A DNA stretch of 38,395 nucleotides from Propionibacteriaceae bacterium AM104-82. Its GTDB lineage: Bacteria > Actinomycetota > Actinomycetes > Propionibacteriales > Propionibacteriaceae. The notes below the pieces were generated by a model, which saw nothing but the letters and a program-made list of their open reading frames with translations, made no database searches and was not told the DNA's origin. Within the stretch, counting starts at the first letter, position 1; every line of letters starts with the position of its first letter. A program made the position numbers and the translations under genes. Below are positions 29,026 to 36,148 of this stretch, piece after piece. Where the stretch lies: NCBI GenBank assembly GCA_027658995.1, contig JAQDQK010000030.1, forward strand, positions 1 to 38,395, given 5' to 3'.

Positions 29026-29720
29026 CCCAGCCACCAAGACTCGCGGGCCGCGACCTACGCCGCACGTTCGGGACGGGGCAGGCGGAGGTGCACGCGCTCG
29101 TCGGGGTCGACATCGAGGTGCTCGGCGGCCAACTGACCGCGGTCACGGGGCCGTCCGGCTCGGGAAAGACGACGCTGCTGAACCTGCTCGGCGGCCTGGA
29201 CCGGCCGACGTCGGGAGAGGTGGTGCTCGACGGCGCCGAGGTGCTGTCGGCGATGACCGAGTCCGAGGTGCTGGCCACCCGCCGCAGCCGGATCGGCTAC
29301 GTGTTCCAGACCTTCGGGCTGATCCCGGTGCTGTCGGCCGCGGAGAACGTGGAGGTGCCGCTGCGGTTGGCCAACGTCGACCCTGCGGAGCGGACGGAAC
29401 GCGTCGCGACGATCCTGGAGCGCGTCGGCCTCGCCCAGCACGCGCGCCAGCGCCCGCACGAGCTTTCCGGCGGTCAGCAGCAGCGCGTCGGCGTTGCCCG
29501 CGCGCTGGTGGCGGAGCCGGACATCCTGATCGCCGACGAGCCGACAGGCCAACTCGACTCGGACACGGCGGCCACCATCATGGACCTGATCGTGGAACTG
29601 ACCCACGAGCGCGGCCTCGCCTCGGTCATCTCGACCCACGACCCGCTGCTGATCGCCCGGGCCGACCGCACCGTCCACCTGATCGACGGCGCCGTCGAGG
29701 TACTGGGCTCCGCTGGTTGA
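29022..29720 (+). CDS. ABC ATPase, MacB/LolD type
   Basis: The second ATPase of the cassette, 232 residues, close to the family norm. Walker A is GPSGSGKTT (43-51), the Q-loop VFQTFGLIPV near 97, the signature LSGGQQQRVGVARAL near 147, Walker B ILIADEPTGQLD near 170 and the switch histidine in STHD near 205. It would pair with the AbrB-fused ATPase to power the two FtsX-like permeases. The last residues (SAG) and the stop codon come from the first copy of the adjoining repeat array, so the original C-terminus may have been altered by the repeat. Confidence 0.9.
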   Translation: MTQPPRLAGRDLRRTFGTGQAEVHALVGVDIEVLGGQLTAVTGPSGSGKTTLLNLLGGLDRPTSGEVVLDGAEVLSAMTESEVLATRRSRIGYVFQTFGLIPVLSAAENVEVPLRLANVDPAERTERVATILERVGLAQHARQRPHELSGGQQQRVGVARALVAEPDILIADEPTGQLDSDTAATIMDLIVELTHERGLASVISTHDPLLIARADRTVHLIDGAVEVLGSAG

Positions 29721-30030
29721 GCCTGAAGCGGCGCGCAGCGTCGCCTCATCGGTCCAAACCCCTTGCCCCCGCTGGTTGAGCCATGAGGCGGCGCGGAGCG
29801 TCGCCTCATCGGTCGAAACCTCTGTCGCCCGCTGCTGGGACCCGCTCGTCGAGACGGCGAAGAACCTCGCCTCATCGGTCGAAACCTCTGGCGCCGGATG
29901 CCGGGTCCCGCTGGTTGAGCCATGAGACGGCGCGGAGCGTCGCCTCATCGGTCGAAACCCCTTACCCCCGCTGGTTGAGCCATGAGACGGCGCGCAGCGT
30001 CGCCTCATCGGTCGAAACCTCTGGCGCCGG
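29711..30030. repeat. Cluster of five ~60-70-base dispersed-type repeats
   Basis: Five imperfect copies start near 29711, 29769, 29836, 29908 and 29969. The full unit runs GCTGGTTGAGCC, a GC-rich middle with TGAG(G/A)CGGCGCG and CGTCGCCTCA, then TCGGTCGAAACC. TGAGGCG and CGCCTCA are complementary, so each unit can fold. The middle copy is divergent (GCTCGTCGAGACGGCGAAG). It fills the space between the convergent ABC cassette and doxX and supplies the last codons of the ATPase gene. Such GGTTGAG...GAAACC elements are seen scattered in actinobacterial genomes. Confidence 0.85.
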
Positions 30031-30058
30031 TACTGGGTCTGCTGTCGGTTCGGCCCGC

Positions 30059-30460
30059 TCAGGCCGCGGAGTCGCGCTTCCCGCCGCCGAACAGCACCAG
30101 CGCGAGGCCGCCGACGATCGCCGCGTTCTTGAGGAACTGGGTGAGCTGCCCCTTGCGCGCGGCCGGGTCCTTCTCCTCCCAGAACGCGTGACCGGTCAGC
30201 GTGGTGGGCACAAGCGAGCCGATCAGCGCGGCCGCCGAGACCCGCGGCAGGATGCCAAGCGCGAAGGTCGCGCCGGCGCCCGCCATCACGGCGCCGTTCA
30301 GCTTCACCAGCGTTGCCGCCTCGGTCTCGTCCAACTCGATGCCGACGGTGCGACCCGCCTTCTCGACCATCGCGGTGCGACCGCCCGGTTCGCGCATCGC
30401 GGCCTGCCCGCCGAAGACGAAGATCGAGCTGATCGCTGAGCGGGCGAGGAACGTGAGCAT
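30059..30460 (-). CDS. DoxX family membrane protein
   Basis: A 133-residue protein with about four hydrophobic helices. The start ARSAISSIFVFGGQAAMREPGGR and the central ATLVKLNGAVMAGAGATFALGILPR segment are typical of actinobacterial DoxX proteins, which are linked to redox and thiol stress in a few studied cases. The lysine-rich tail (FGGGKRDSAA) would face the cytoplasm. The ATG at 30460 follows AAGGAGAG. It appears monocistronic, ending next to the repeat cluster. Function in this organism is unknown. Confidence 0.85.
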   Translation of the reverse strand: MLTFLARSAISSIFVFGGQAAMREPGGRTAMVEKAGRTVGIELDETEAATLVKLNGAVMAGAGATFALGILPRVSAAALIGSLVPTTLTGHAFWEEKDPAARKGQLTQFLKNAAIVGGLALVLFGGGKRDSAA

Positions 30461-30527
30461 GGGTCTCTCCTTGCGGGTTGCGGGTGTCGCGGCCGAGTCT
30501 AGGGGCAGCCCACAAGGCCCGCCGCCG

Positions 30528-31583
30528 TCAGGCGACCGGGTGCAGCGCGACCTGGGTGGCCTTCACGACGGCGACCACCCGGTCGCCCGGCGCAAGGCCG
30601 AGGTCGCGCATCGCCGACGGGGTGACGTCGGCCTGGATCCGCTGCCCGGCGACCTCCAGGCTGACGCGCTGCACCAGCCCACGGTCCTCCACGGCGACGA
30701 CCCGCGCGGGCAGTTCGTTGCGGGGGCTGCCGTGTGGGGCGACGCGGAAGATGCTCACCGCAGCGGGCGGGAACACCGCGCGGGCCTCCGGCGCCGCCAG
30801 GCCCGACTCGGCAAGTCCCGCCACGGCCGAACCGTCGGCCAGGTGCACGGCGCCCTCCTCGACGCGGCCGTGCAGCAGGTTCAGCCCGACGAAGTCCGCG
30901 AGGAACCGCGTCGAGGGGTTCTGGAGGACGGGGTCGACGTCACCCTCCAGCACGACGCGGCCGCCGTCGAGGTGGGCGACCCGGTCCGCGAGCGCGAGCA
31001 CGTCGAGCGGGTCGTGCGTGACGAGCACCGTCGTGATGCCGCGCAACCGGTCGCGCAACAGGCGGCGCAGTTCGGGGGTGGCGGCGGCGTCGAGGGCCGC
31101 GAAGGGCTCGTCGAGCAGCACGACGGCGGGGTCGATGGCCAGCGCGCGGGCGATGGCGACTCGCTGGGCCTGTCCCCCGGACAGCTCACGGGTGCGCCGG
31201 TCACCGAAGCCCTCGAGCCCCACCGCCTCCAGTTCCTGCTCAGCACGACGACGCGCGTCAGCGTTCGCGACGCCCCGGGAGCGCGGTCCGAAGGCCACGT
31301 TGTCGGCGACGCTGAGGTGCGGGAACAGCAGCGGGCGCTGCTCGAGGTAGCCGACCCGACGACGGTGCGCCGGGACGACGCGCCGCGCGTCGGCGACCAC
31401 CTCCCCACCGACCTCGACCGTCCCGTCGTCCGGCCCCAGGGCACCAGCGAGGAGTTGGATGCACGTGGACTTGCCCGCCCCGTTCGGGCCGACCAGCGCG
31501 AGCAGCCTGCCCGCCTCGAGCGCGAGCCGGGCGTCGACGCCGCGGTCGACGACTCGGGCGTCGATCCGCAGTGCCTCAGTCAT
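30528..31583 (-). CDS. modC: Molybdate ABC transporter ATP-binding protein
   Basis: Powers molybdate uptake with ModB. The 351-residue protein has Walker A GPNGAGKST near residue 35, LSGGQAQRVAIARALAIDPAVVLLDEPFAALD near 130-160 and the switch histidine in VTHD. A C-terminal TOBE-type molybdate-binding region follows (VQRVSLEVAGQRIQADVTPSAMRDLGLAPGDRVVAVVKATQV). The ATG at 31583 is chosen because the ATPase domain starts directly after MTEALRIDARV; it overlaps modB by eight bases. Last gene of the operon. Confidence 0.92.
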   Translation of the reverse strand: MTEALRIDARVVDRGVDARLALEAGRLLALVGPNGAGKSTCIQLLAGALGPDDGTVEVGGEVVADARRVVPAHRRRVGYLEQRPLLFPHLSVADNVAFGPRSRGVANADARRRAEQELEAVGLEGFGDRRTRELSGGQAQRVAIARALAIDPAVVLLDEPFAALDAAATPELRRLLRDRLRGITTVLVTHDPLDVLALADRVAHLDGGRVVLEGDVDPVLQNPSTRFLADFVGLNLLHGRVEEGAVHLADGSAVAGLAESGLAAPEARAVFPPAAVSIFRVAPHGSPRNELPARVVAVEDRGLVQRVSLEVAGQRIQADVTPSAMRDLGLAPGDRVVAVVKATQVALHPVA

Positions 31584-32355
31584 GACTCCCCCATGCCCTG
31601 AGCTGGGTGGCGACGCCGACCACCAGCGCCGCCACGGCGAGCAGCACGACGGCGAGCGCCAGGGCAAGGTCGCTGTCGGACTCGCGCAGCAGGTAGATCT
31701 CGAGCGGCAGCGTCCGGGTGACGCCCTGCAGGGAGCCGGCGAAGGTGAGGGTCGCGCCGAACTCTCCGAGCGCGCGGGCGAAGGCGAGCGCGGTCCCCGA
31801 TGCCAACGCCGGCGCGGCCATCGGGAGGGTGACCCGCCAGAACGCCCGCGACGGCGAGGCGCCGAGGTAGCCGGCGGCCTGCTCGTAGTCGGAGCCAGCA
31901 GCGCGGAGCGCCCCCTCGAGCGAGATGACGAGGAAGGGCAGCGACACGAAGGTCTGGGCGATCACGACCGCGACGGTGGTGAACCCGATCTCGATGCCGA
32001 GCGCCGACAGCGGAGCGCCGACGATGCCGCGACGACCCAGCGTGGTCAGGAGCGCGAGGCCCGCAACGACGGGCGGCAGCACCATGGGGATGGTGACGAT
32101 GGTGCGCGCGACGCTGGACCATCGGCCACGCGTCCTCGCAAGGACCAGCGCCGTCGGCACGCCGAGGATCAGCACAAGCACCGTCGAGACCGCGCACGTC
32201 GCGAGGCTGAGGCGCAGCGCGTCGAGGGAACGGTCACTGACCAGCAGCCCGGGAAGCTCTGCCCAGTTGGCGCGCCACAGCAGGCCGATCAGCGGCAGGC
32301 CGAGCAGGCCCAGCGCCACGACGGTCGGTGCGAGCGCCCACCTCGGGTAGGTCAC
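31576..32355 (-). CDS. modB: Molybdate ABC transporter permease
   Basis: A 259-residue membrane protein with five to six helices. The ModB/CysT-like coupling loop is EQAAGYLGASPSRAFWRVTLPMAAPAL near 160-186, and PMVLPPVVAGLALL near 92 is typical of molybdate permeases. It forms the channel between ModA and ModC. The GTG start overlaps the modA stop (GTGA), showing translational coupling, and its 3' end overlaps modC. Confidence 0.93.
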   Translation of the reverse strand: MTYPRWALAPTVVALGLLGLPLIGLLWRANWAELPGLLVSDRSLDALRLSLATCAVSTVLVLILGVPTALVLARTRGRWSSVARTIVTIPMVLPPVVAGLALLTTLGRRGIVGAPLSALGIEIGFTTVAVVIAQTFVSLPFLVISLEGALRAAGSDYEQAAGYLGASPSRAFWRVTLPMAAPALASGTALAFARALGEFGATLTFAGSLQGVTRTLPLEIYLLRESDSDLALALAVVLLAVAALVVGVATQLRAWGSHD

Positions 32356-33152
32356 TGGGGCGCGCCGAACCCGAACGCCGCGAGCTTCTGCAGGCCCTGC
32401 GCGCCCGTGATCGTCTCGACGAACGCCTTGGCGCCCGCCGGGTTGGGGGCGTCCTTGACGACGGCGATCCAGTAGGTGTTGGGGTCGGCCATCGCGCCGG
32501 GGATCTCGAGGGTGTCGACCTTGTCGCCCGCCTGCTTGGCGTCGGTGGCGTAGACCAGTCCCGCGTCGGCCTCGCCGGAGGTGACCTTGCCGAGCACGTC
32601 GGTGACGCTGGACTCCTCGGAGACGGGCGTCAGCGTCAGCCCTTCGGCCTCAGCGAGTCGCCCGGTCGCCGCGCCGCACGGCACCTCCGCCGCGCACACC
32701 ACGAGTTTCTTCCCGTCGAGCGACGCGTCGAAGCCGGTGACCCCCGCCGGGTTGCCTGCGGGGGTGACGACGACGAGGTAGTTGGTGGCGAACTGCTTCG
32801 GCTCGCCGTCAAGCAGCCCAGCCTCGGCGGCCTTGTCCATGTTCTTCCTGTCGGCCGAGGCGAACACGTCGGCCGGGGCGCCGCCCTTGATCTGGTCGAC
32901 GAGGCCCGAGGACCCGTCGAACGAATAGGAGACGTCCATGTCCCCGGAGATGTCAGGGAAGACCTTGTTCAGCGACGCCGCCGCGAACACGTTCACCTTG
33001 CCCGCGTCGACCGGGACGCCCGCCACCGGGGTGGACGCGTCGGCGCTGGGCACCGTGCCCGGCCCTGTCGAGACCTCCGCCTCGGGGGTGGCGCCCGCCT
33101 GGCCGCAGGCGGCGAGGAGAAAGGTGGCGGCAAGGACGGCGAGGCGCCTCAT
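32352..33152 (-). CDS. modA: Molybdate-binding lipoprotein
   Basis: A 266-residue periplasm-facing binding protein. The lipobox is LLAAC (Cys16), then a Thr/Pro/Ala-rich linker to about residue 48. The mature domain opens VNVFAAASLNKVFPDI, with DVSYSFDGSSGLVDQI and APADVFASAD, the regions that supply the serines and backbone amides around the oxyanion in ModA proteins. It captures molybdate, possibly tungstate, for ModBC. The ATG overlaps the stop of the upstream regulator gene as ATGA. Confidence 0.93.
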   Translation of the reverse strand: MRRLAVLAATFLLAACGQAGATPEAEVSTGPGTVPSADASTPVAGVPVDAGKVNVFAAASLNKVFPDISGDMDVSYSFDGSSGLVDQIKGGAPADVFASADRKNMDKAAEAGLLDGEPKQFATNYLVVVTPAGNPAGVTGFDASLDGKKLVVCAAEVPCGAATGRLAEAEGLTLTPVSEESSVTDVLGKVTSGEADAGLVYATDAKQAGDKVDTLEIPGAMADPNTYWIAVVKDAPNPAGAKAFVETITGAQGLQKLAAFGFGAPQ

Positions 33153-33544
33153 GCGCGGTTCCTTTCGATGGTGACGTTGGTCGCCTTGATGACGGCGGTG
33201 GCGACCACGCCGGGCTCGAGGCCGAGTTCCTCGACCGCCTCGGTCGAGATGAGGGAGACGATCCGGAACCGGCCGCACTGCAACTCGACCTGGCTCATCA
33301 CCTTGTCGGAGACGACCCGGGTGACGAGCCCCGTCAGGTGATTGCGGGCCGAGCGGGCGCCCTCCCCGAGCTTGTCGCCGTCGGCGATCTCCTGCGCGAG
33401 GGCGGCCAGTTCGGCGCCGTCGACGCCCTGCCTGCCAGCGTCGTCGGTTGCCCCGGTGAGGCGCCCGAGTTCCACCCAGCGGCGGACGGTGTCGTCGCTC
33501 ACTCCGAGCAGGTCGGCGGCCGTCGAGATCCGTATCTGCGTCAT
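33149..33544 (-). CDS. Helix-turn-helix plus TOBE domain protein, probable molybdate regulator
   Basis: A 131-residue two-domain protein. Residues 1-30 form a MerR/excisionase-like helix-turn-helix (ISTAADLLGVSDDTVRRWVELGRL), and residues 68-131 a TOBE/Mop-type oxyanion-binding domain (HLTGLVTRVVSDKVMSQVELQ through GVVATAVIKATNVTIER). ModE, the classical molybdate repressor, has a different winged-helix domain, so this is a compact ModE-like alternative. It is the first gene of the operon with modABC and overlaps modA by four bases. Autoregulation through the palindromes at 33561-33579 and control of the divergent moaB/mog gene are likely but inferred. Confidence 0.85.
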   Translation of the reverse strand: MTQIRISTAADLLGVSDDTVRRWVELGRLTGATDDAGRQGVDGAELAALAQEIADGDKLGEGARSARNHLTGLVTRVVSDKVMSQVELQCGRFRIVSLISTEAVEELGLEPGVVATAVIKATNVTIERNRA

Positions 33545-33560
33545 ATCGGAACCCTATCAG

Positions 33561-33579
33561 CCGCATTTGCGGTTAAACC
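33561..33579. promoter_or_regulatory. Overlapping palindromes between the molybdate operon and moaB/mog
   Basis: CCGCATTTGCGG (33561-33572) is a perfect five-base inverted repeat with a two-base centre, and GGTTAAACC (33571-33579) a perfect four-base inverted repeat abutting it. Both sit in the 79-base divergent gap, 17 bases from the regulator start. They are candidate operator sites for the HTH-TOBE protein. Confidence 0.45.
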
Positions 33580-33586
33580 AATCCGC

Positions 33587-33617
33587 TTGTTTCAACGCCC
33601 GGGCGATGCCCTAGTCT
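33587..33617 (+). promoter_or_regulatory. Predicted promoter of the moaB/mog gene, leaderless
   Basis: TTGTTT (33587-33592) and TAGTCT (33612-33617) are separated by 19 bases. The -10 element ends six bases before the ATG at 33624, which has no ribosome site, consistent with transcription starting at or near the start codon. Confidence 0.4.
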
Positions 33618-33623
33618 GTCGCC

Positions 33624-34127
33624 ATGAGCTATCGCGCCGCAGTGATCACCTGCTCGGACCGGGCAGCCGCCGACGTCTACGAGGACCGCTCAGGCAAGGT
33701 GCTGCGCGACGGCCTTGCAGCGCTCGGCTTCGACGTCTCGGACCCTGTGGTGCTGCCCGACGAGGCGGAGCAGATCTCGCTCGCGATCGGCCAGGCCATC
33801 GACGAGGGCGCCCGGATCGTGCTGACGACCGGCGGCACCGGGATCGGCCCGCGCGACGTCACTGTCGAGGCGACCGCGCCGCTGCTCTCCTACCAGGTGC
33901 CCGGGGTCGCCGAGGCGGTCAGGTCGGCAGGCCAGGCCGTCACGCCGCTGTCGTGCCTGTCGCGCGGACTGGCGGGCGTCGTCGAGTCGGGGCCGCAGCG
34001 CGCGTTCGTGTTCAACGCCCCCGGCTCACGCGGTGGGGCACGGGACGCGCTTGCCGTGCTCGGGCCGATCCTGACCCACATCGTCGAGCAACTCGACGGC
34101 GCGGACCACGACCAGACCCCGAGTTAG
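33624..34127 (+). CDS. Molybdenum cofactor biosynthesis protein, MoaB/Mog family
   Basis: A 167-residue protein of the MoaB/MogA family, which adenylylates molybdopterin before molybdenum insertion. It begins SYRAAVITCSDRAAADVYEDRSG. The conserved TGGTGIGPRD motif is at residues 69-78, followed by DVTVEAT, and PLSCLSRGLAGV and FVFNAPGSRGGARDAL near the end. These are the substrate-binding stretches of the family. Its divergence from the molybdate importer operon fits shared control by molybdate. Whether it is the Mog or MoaB version cannot be told from length alone. The ORF ends 52 bases before a convergent gene with no clear terminator. Confidence 0.92.
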   Translation: MSYRAAVITCSDRAAADVYEDRSGKVLRDGLAALGFDVSDPVVLPDEAEQISLAIGQAIDEGARIVLTTGGTGIGPRDVTVEATAPLLSYQVPGVAEAVRSAGQAVTPLSCLSRGLAGVVESGPQRAFVFNAPGSRGGARDALAVLGPILTHIVEQLDGADHDQTPS

Positions 34128-34179
34128 CCGCCTGTCCACTGCTTAGCCGTCGGCGGGCGACTCAACGTCGGGCTGTGGC

Positions 34180-35142
34180 TCAGCCGTCCGCCCGCGAGAG
34201 CCAGGCGATCAGCAACTTCTTCTTCGCGGGCGACAGCAGCCGTCCCGGGCTTCCACTCACCGACAGCTTCGCGTAGTCGTAGCGAAGTTCCGAGTGCGCG
34301 GCCTCCAGGTCGGCGAGCACCCGCGGAAACTCGGAAGGGCTCTGCGGCGGGACGACGGCGCCCGCGATGCGCTCGTAGGGCGCGCGGTCCTCGCGGTCGT
34401 AGGTGCCGACCGGCACGCCGCGCTCTTGGGGAGCCGCCCTGTCCCAGCCGAGCATGTCACGGTTGGTCGTACCGATGCGGATGCTCCAGGTGGTGTGGTC
34501 GCCCGGGTAGTTGGTGATGTCGGCCAGGATGATGGCCTCGAACCACCGTCGACGGCGCCTTCGAGTCTCCTCCGTGTCGGCTTCAACCGGGTCCAGACCA
34601 AGTGAGATCGACCAGTACTCGTTGGGCAGGTCCAGTCCGAGTTCGCGCGCCCACGCCTCCCCCGCCGTCTCCGGGAACTGGGCGAGCACGCACTTGGCCG
34701 CGGCGTGCAGTCGGTTGGCGGCCTCGACCTCCGGGAACTGCTTGGCGAGGTGGTGGATGTGCTCGGCCTGCTTGGCGCTCATCCTGGGCAGCAGGGCCAC
34801 CACCTGGTCGACGCCGCGCAGCGCCACGGCCTCCAGGGCAGGGTCGGCCGCGCCGATCAGGAGCGCCGCGAAGGCGTGGTCTGCCTGCCGGAAGTCGGGG
34901 CCGAGCAGCGGGAGAGGGTTGTCGAGCTCGTGGGTCCGCACCGCGATGAACGCATCCCCGAGCGCCTCGACGACGGCGGGAGTCAGGACGCTCGTGACCC
35001 GCTCGGCGTCCTTACGATTGCCGGGGGCGCGGGAGTAGGACCCGATCTTCTTGGCGGCCTTCTCGAGTTCCCGCGCGGTATCTGCGGGCGACGCCTGCGC
35101 CCGGTCGGTGAGAATGCTGACGATCGTGGGGGTCTCTGCCAT
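34180..35142 (-). CDS. Hypothetical protein, unrecognised family
   Basis: A 320-residue, mostly helical cytoplasmic protein that I do not recognise. It starts MAETPTIVSILTDRAQASPAD and has a Lys/Arg-rich patch at 25-50 and amphipathic helices through about 190, reminiscent of alpha-solenoid proteins. A run of arginines occurs at about 217 (ETRRRRRRWFEAI). A more strand-like C-terminal part contains YPGDHTTWSIRIGTTNRDMLGWDRA. The C-terminus is LLSPAKKKLLIAWLSRADG. No catalytic motif, signal or membrane segment is seen. The ATG at 35142 is preferred; the next in-frame ATG upstream (35199) lies next to the repeat field and would add repeat-derived sequence. It could be a defence or DNA-associated protein given its neighbours, but nothing shows that. 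Confidence 0.6.
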   Translation of the reverse strand: MAETPTIVSILTDRAQASPADTARELEKAAKKIGSYSRAPGNRKDAERVTSVLTPAVVEALGDAFIAVRTHELDNPLPLLGPDFRQADHAFAALLIGAADPALEAVALRGVDQVVALLPRMSAKQAEHIHHLAKQFPEVEAANRLHAAAKCVLAQFPETAGEAWARELGLDLPNEYWSISLGLDPVEADTEETRRRRRRWFEAIILADITNYPGDHTTWSIRIGTTNRDMLGWDRAAPQERGVPVGTYDREDRAPYERIAGAVVPPQSPSEFPRVLADLEAAHSELRYDYAKLSVSGSPGRLLSPAKKKLLIAWLSRADG

Positions 35143-35212
35143 GCGCGAAACCCTAGTCGATACCTCGCCCACTAGGCCTTCCATCGGCATTTCGGCCATG
35201 TGAACCCACCGC

Positions 35213-35985
35213 TCCCCGAGCCTTTCGAGGGGTCCGCAACCAAACGATCCCCGAGCTCGTCGAGGGGTCTGAAACCACACCCCGAAGGACGCGGCGACAA
35301 GCTCAGCAATCGACCCCGAGCCCGTCGGGGGGGCAACCGCCGAGATCACCGAGCGGGCAAACGGGGCCGCAGCCAACGATGCCCGAGCTCGACGAGCGGT
35401 CCGCAGCCCCGCACAGAATCGGACGCTTCGACAAGCTCAGCGAACGAACCCCGAGCCAGCCGAGTGGCCGCAACCAACGATCCCCGAGCTCGTCGAGGGG
35501 TCCGAAACCGCGCAGCAAATCGGATACTCCGACAGACTCAGCAAACGATGCTCGATCCCATCGAGGGGTCCGCAACCACACACCGAGTCGGACACTCGAC
35601 AGGCTCAGCGAACGAACCCGAGCCAGCCGAGTGGCCGCAACCAACGATCCCCGAGCTCGTCGAGGGGTCCGAAGCCACACACCAAGTGGACGCTCCGACA
35701 AGCTCAGCGAACAACCCCCGACCAACCGAGGGACCCAGCCATCGACCCTCGAGCCCGTCGAGGGGTCCGCAACCCCGCACGAAGATCGGACGCTTCGACA
35801 AGCTCAACGAACGGCCCTCGAGCCACTCGAGGGGTCCGCACCCTCCGCACCACAACCGGACGCTTCAACAAGCTCAGCGAAGGATGCTCGATCCCATCGA
35901 GGGGTCCGCAACCACGCGATCCCCGAACTACTCGCGGGCGCAACCCCGCACAAGAATCGGACGCTTCGACAAGCTCAGCGAGCGA
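35213..35985. repeat. Field of ~8 imperfect hairpin repeats in a gene-free 1-kb gap
   Basis: Two short motifs alternate. Motif B is like GAGCTCGTCGAGGGGTCC (about nine recognisable copies, e.g. near 35253, 35487, 35554, 35654, 35751 and 35891). Motif A is like GGACGCTTCGACAAGCTC (eight copies, near 35290, 35421, 35524, 35589, 35691, 35786, 35859 and 35960). A is close to the reverse complement of B, so a B-A pair can fold into a hairpin with a stem of about 18 bases and a loop of 15-20 bases. Spacing between units is 60-110 bases. No ORF here has plausible codon use. The repeats lie between divergently transcribed genes, upstream of the HNH gene. Confidence 0.85.
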
Positions 35986-36069
35986 CCGCCGAGGCCGCCG
36001 AGGAAGCCCGATTGCTTACTCTCGGTGCCCCTCGAGGCGCGGTCATGAAGGTAGGGACTCCGACACCAT

Positions 36070-36090
36070 AAACCGTTATCAAACCGTTAT
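36070..36090. promoter_or_regulatory. Two direct copies of AAACCGTTAT, one helical turn apart
   Basis: AAACCGTTAT occurs at 36070-36079 and 36081-36090, with an 11-base period that would place both on one face of the DNA. The stretch is AT-rich compared with its surroundings and lies about 60 bases before the HNH gene, so it may be part of its promoter or a protein-binding site. Confidence 0.35.
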
Positions 36091-36129
36091 TCACATCCTT
36101 CCGGAGTGCCCCACGTGGCGGCGGAAACT

Positions 36130-36142
36130 GTCAGATCCTGAC
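36130..36142. promoter_or_regulatory. Inverted repeat directly before the HNH gene start
   Basis: GTCAG-ATC-CTGAC is a perfect five-base inverted repeat ending six bases before the ATG at 36149. It replaces a normal ribosome site, so it might mask translation initiation or be an operator. No T-run follows. Confidence 0.3.
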
Positions 36143-36148
36143 GGAATA

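Noticed and set aside
29783..30191. Repeating peptide frames of the type MRRRGASPHRSKPL in the repeat cluster
   Set aside because: The periodic peptide simply reflects translation of the DNA repeats. Start sites lack ribosome signals and the copies vary in spacing.
35213..35985. CRISPR array
   Set aside because: Repeat spacing is irregular, copies are divergent, inverted pairs alternate, spacers are similar to each other and there are no cas genes.
35200..36071. Possible Ser/Pro/Arg-rich repeat proteins in the 35-kb repeat field
   Set aside because: Several frames on both strands stay open because the DNA repeat lacks stops. Composition, codon use and lack of starts argue against a gene.
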